DNA of 64,000 bases from Anaeramoeba flamelloides (Eukaryota > Metamonada > Anaeramoebidae). Made by a program: the position numbers and the translations under genes. Below, one piece after another: positions 61,469 through 64,000 of the stretch. The notes under the pieces are model-generated. The model saw only the letters and a list, made by a program, of their open reading frames with translations, had not been told where the DNA came from and searched no databases. Each line of letters opens with the position of its first letter. Position 1 is the stretch's first letter. The stretch spans positions 124,001-188,000 of the forward strand of contig JANTQA010000075.1 of NCBI GenBank assembly GCA_027625915.1, given 5' to 3'.

Positions 61469-61699
61469 TTTAACTTTGAAAAAGAATTATGCGGTGATAT
61501 CGATCATTTTTTATGGAATTGCCCATTCTATGAAAAAAATCGAAATTTTTGGATTAAAGAATTAATTCAAATAAACAAAAATAATTAAGGAATAATATCT
61601 TTGATACTATTCGAAATAAAGATTCATTATTCATCTTATCAATTAGTTAATGATAAAGAAAATTATGATTCTTTATTGAAATTACTTCACAAAAATTGA
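61469..61699 (+). pseudogene. LINE C-terminal zinc-knuckle fragment
   Basis: The frame reads FEKELCGDIDHFLWNCPFYE, KNRNFWIKELIQ, a stop, then LVNDKENYDSLLKLLHKN and a final stop. The C-x(n)-DHFLWNCP pattern is the Cys/His knuckle near the C terminus of many non-LTR retrotransposon proteins. No RT precedes it. It parallels the minus-strand fragment at 62695-63180. Confidence 0.7.
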
Positions 61700-61705
61700 G
61701 AAATT

Positions 61706-62270
61706 AGGGAAAGTACCGCCAAGTGTCGTAGAGTACCTTAGAGTGTTGTAGAGTACCTAACTTTTCCAGAATTCAAAAGAATAGAGAAAAATCTTATATT
61801 TAACTCAATTCTTTTGAATTCTGGAAAGGCTAGACACTCTACAGCACTCTACTACACTTTTCGTGTTTTTTTTTTTTAATTTTTGTTTTGATTAGAAAAT
61901 CAATAGATTTTTGTTAGGTTTTTTTTACTTTTTGAAATAAATATAAAATTTTAATAAATTTTCGGTTTATTTCAAAAAGTAAAAAAAACCAAGAACACTT
62001 CGTAAATAAAATAGAAAACCTCAAGAAAACCTAGGCACTCCACAGCGCTTCACTTTAGGTTTTTTTTAATTCGAGAAATAAAACGAAAATTTATTTAATT
62101 TTTGGTTTATTTCAAAAATAAAAAAAAACAGCCATTAGCTTTTCCAGAATTTTATTGAATTAAGTAAAATCTAAGATTTTGCTCCATTCTTTTGAATTCT
62201 GGAAAAGTTAGGCACTTGACAACACTCTACGGTACTCTAAGGCTCTTGGCTGAACTTTTCTGAAACACTA
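61706..62270. mobile_element. Family D palindromes (two adjacent hairpins)
   Basis: 61706-61862 is an imperfect palindrome around 61800 with TTTTCCAGAATTCAAAAGAA against ATTCTTTTGAATTCTGGAAA. Outside these, several AGTGTNGTAGAGTNC words occur on the left and their complements on the right. 61870-62270 repeats the pattern, with TTTGAAATAAATATAAAA pairing with GGTTTATTTCAAAAAGTAAA. Its last part is also the beginning of the dispersed repeat. No ORF. Confidence 0.6.
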
Positions 62271-63870
62271 AAATCTATTGAAAGTTTTTTATTATAGTTA
62301 TAATGTAGGCAGGATTATAACTCATAGAATATCTTTTCTTTAAAAAAATGAAATAAAAAATTTTTTATTTCGAAACAAAGACAAGAAAAAGAGAAAGAAA
62401 AGAAAGATATTTAAAAGAGTAGGATTTATTGATAAGGGTTAAGTGCTCAAGAGCTCTTAATCTGTTAAAGAGAGAGTTTTGAAGTGACTAAATTTGTGAC
62501 TCCTAATTCAAAGAGTAGTCAAAAGAATCTTTTAATTACAGTCATTAGAAGTATTTTAAATACAATTTAGTTTTCTGGAAAAAGAAGAAGAGAAAAAAAA
62601 AAGAATAAAAAATAAAGAGTGGAAAAAAAAATTAAGATATAAAAATGGTAGTAGTATTGAGAGGATATATGTTTCTGGTTAGTTGAATGACTTGCTATTT
62701 AGACTTTGATTTTAATTCATTTTTTCTTATAGCGCGCTGTTTAATATTAGTCAGAAAATATTCTATCGTGAGGTTGTATATTTCTTTTGTATTAATTTTT
62801 CTGAACAACTCATCAGTATCCTCTCTGTTAATGATACTAAAGTCAAAGTCTTTGACTTTTTTGAGCACATTTTTCCAGTATTTTCTGTTTTTTTCATATT
62901 TTTCACATTTCCATATGAAGTGGTCTACATCATCAACTTTTTTTTTACAGCAGGGGCATATTTTGCTTTTTATTCCAGGTTCTCACTTGTATGTGTATCT
63001 ACATAAGCCATTTGAAAAAGATTTGAGCTTAAGTAGAGTTTTTGATGATTTCCATTTCAAATATGGTTGTTTTATTGCAAATTTTTTTGGAAATTGAACA
63101 ATTTTGAGGTATTTTTTCAATTCCCAGTTTTCTTCTCCAACGGATGAATCGAATTTGTCCTGTATAGCCTTTAAGTGTACTTCGTGGAGTTTTTTTAATA
63201 TTTAAGAGAGTAAAAAAAATAATAAAAAAAAAAAGTAAAAACATAATTTAAAAGTTTTTTTTGTAACCCCAAGTGTTGAATTGGTTGTGATTATTTCCTT
63301 TGATGTCGAATTTTTTTGGATCACCACCATAATCTGTCCAAATAAAGATATCTAAATAATTGAACAACTGTGGTTCAAATGAAATATAAAACTTTATAAA
63401 GTTTTAATTTAGAACTTTTTAGATGTGTTGAATCTATAAAGTGCTGATTTTCTAAGAAGAGAATTTGGTTTTCGAAATTTTCGTTGTTTTTTTTTTTTTT
63501 TTAGTTTTTTGTCAAAGTTTCCCAAATATTGTTTTCGCAAAAACCCAGTACAATAAATCTACCTGACAGCAAAACCCCAGTCCAAGTAACAAATCGACAG
63601 ATAGTACGGAAAGTTCGATTCGGTTCACTTTGGTACGTTTCAAATTGCGTCAGTTCTCTTCAGTTGCTTAAGCCCAGTTTAAATTCGTGATAAGATCTAA
63701 TCAAGTTAATTTAAGATCTAATTTGAACAAGCCTATCAATTCTTAGAATTATTGTTGTGACTTTGCCCCAAAAAAAAAACACCTAAAAAAACAAAAAGAA
63801 GAGGAACCTAAGGAACCCAAACAACTTTAAAAGGGAGAATTTGGAAAAAGTAAATAGTATAAAAAAAAAA
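62130..63870 (+). repeat. Long dispersed repeat, right copy (interrupted by a LINE fragment)
   Basis: Same orientation as 735-2370. The block 62390-62600 aligns with 1485-1690 and 63195-63870 aligns with about 1690-2370. The roughly 600 bp between 62600 and 63195 are absent from the left copy and consist of a LINE 3' fragment. Conversely, the MITE of the left copy is absent here at about 62331. The far right part is diverged. Confidence 0.72.
62695..63180 (-). pseudogene. LINE C-terminal fragment with CCHC knuckle
   Basis: Read from about 63180 down to a TAG at 62695. WELKKYLKIVQFPKKFAIKQ, PYLKWKSSKTLLKLKSFSNG and LCRYTYK lead to an in-frame TGA, then KSKICPCCKKKVDDVDHFIW and KCEKYEKNRKYWKNVLKK follow. 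The CPCC-x(7)-DHFIWKC arrangement is the C-terminal Cys/His knuckle of non-LTR retrotransposons; no RT motif is attached. Its borders coincide with the break in the dispersed repeat, so it is probably a 5'-truncated insertion. Confidence 0.78.
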
Positions 63871-64000
63871 AAACAATTATTTTTAAACGTCTTACTGAGG
63901 TTGTTAACTCAAGATAAAAATATATTTATTGACTAATATAATTAATATGAAATATTATATGTTGAAAATAAAAACATAAAGAAAATCTAAAACAACTTGA
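63871..64000. other. AT-rich window end
   Basis: No feature is seen. The BEACH-gene exons, if any, would lie beyond. Confidence 0.4.

Noticed and set aside
735-63870. The two direct copies of the long repeat as the ends of one giant LTR-type element
   Set aside because: They are about 60 kb apart, diverged over much of their length, enclose six host genes, and show no retroelement core arranged between them.
1-64000. tRNA or rRNA genes
   Set aside because: No GGTTCRANTCC-type box with a matching acceptor stem and no rRNA-like sequence was noticed. A covariance-model scan would be needed to exclude a tRNA.

Overview
This is eukaryotic nuclear DNA from a very AT-rich protist. Non-coding DNA is extremely A/T-biased. 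Proteins carry long Asn, Gln, Lys/Glu and Asn/Glu runs. Introns are short (about 0.1-0.4 kb), GT-AG and U-rich, and the standard genetic code fits every gene. The Glu/Asn/Lys low-complexity style, together with a prokaryote-type S-adenosylhomocysteinase, makes me lean towards an Anaeramoeba-like amoeboflagellate. A Dictyostelium-like amoeba is the alternative. The assignment is inference.

Six host genes are supported: a FANCM/Mph1-type DNA helicase (14891-20176, minus, intronless); a hyccin/FAM126 homologue (26355-27633, plus, two exons); S-adenosylhomocysteinase (31592-33461, plus, three exons); a CBM20-plus-GDPD glycerophosphodiester phosphodiesterase (41249-43423, plus); a small PWI-domain protein related to SRRM1 (49136-49615, minus); and a giant BEACH-family protein (50685-59820, plus, three exons recognised). 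The BEACH domain stops at a splice donor and is not completed in the remaining 4 kb. The genes serve unrelated processes: replication-fork repair, plasma-membrane PI4P synthesis, the methyl cycle, lipid/glycerophosphodiester turnover, splicing and membrane traffic. I see no operon-like or cluster logic.

The space between genes is filled with small, decayed transposable elements. Most have TA target duplications and Tc1/mariner-like ends. They include: a 529-bp MITE family (4 copies); a ~198-bp hairpin MITE family with TACAGTC ends (7 copies); a ~488-bp family with CCGGACATG in its termini (2 near-identical copies); three longer Tc1/mariner relics with transposase traces; two TTAA-flanked elements; and a ~1.17-kb element whose subterminal regions carry a dense array of TCGCGA palindromes. 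Four pieces of non-LTR retrotransposon (reverse transcriptase cores and C-terminal CCHC knuckles) are scattered through the window. A ~1.1-kb dispersed repeat occurs near both window ends. One copy has been hit by a MITE and the other by a LINE fragment, so each serves as an empty-site control for the other.

Region by region: 1-14.8 kb is gene-free and repeat-rich, with nested elements at 6.3-8.0 kb and 10.4-12.8 kb. 14.9-20.2 kb is the FANCM-like gene. 20.2-26.3 kb holds hairpin MITEs, a Tc1 relic and an RT relic. 26.3-33.5 kb holds the hyccin and AHCY genes with repeats between. 33.5-41.2 kb is repeats and featureless AT-rich DNA. 41.2-43.4 kb is the GDPD gene. 43.4-49.1 kb is repeats. 49.1-59.8 kb is the divergent PWI/BEACH pair. 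59.8-64 kb is a transposon pile-up.
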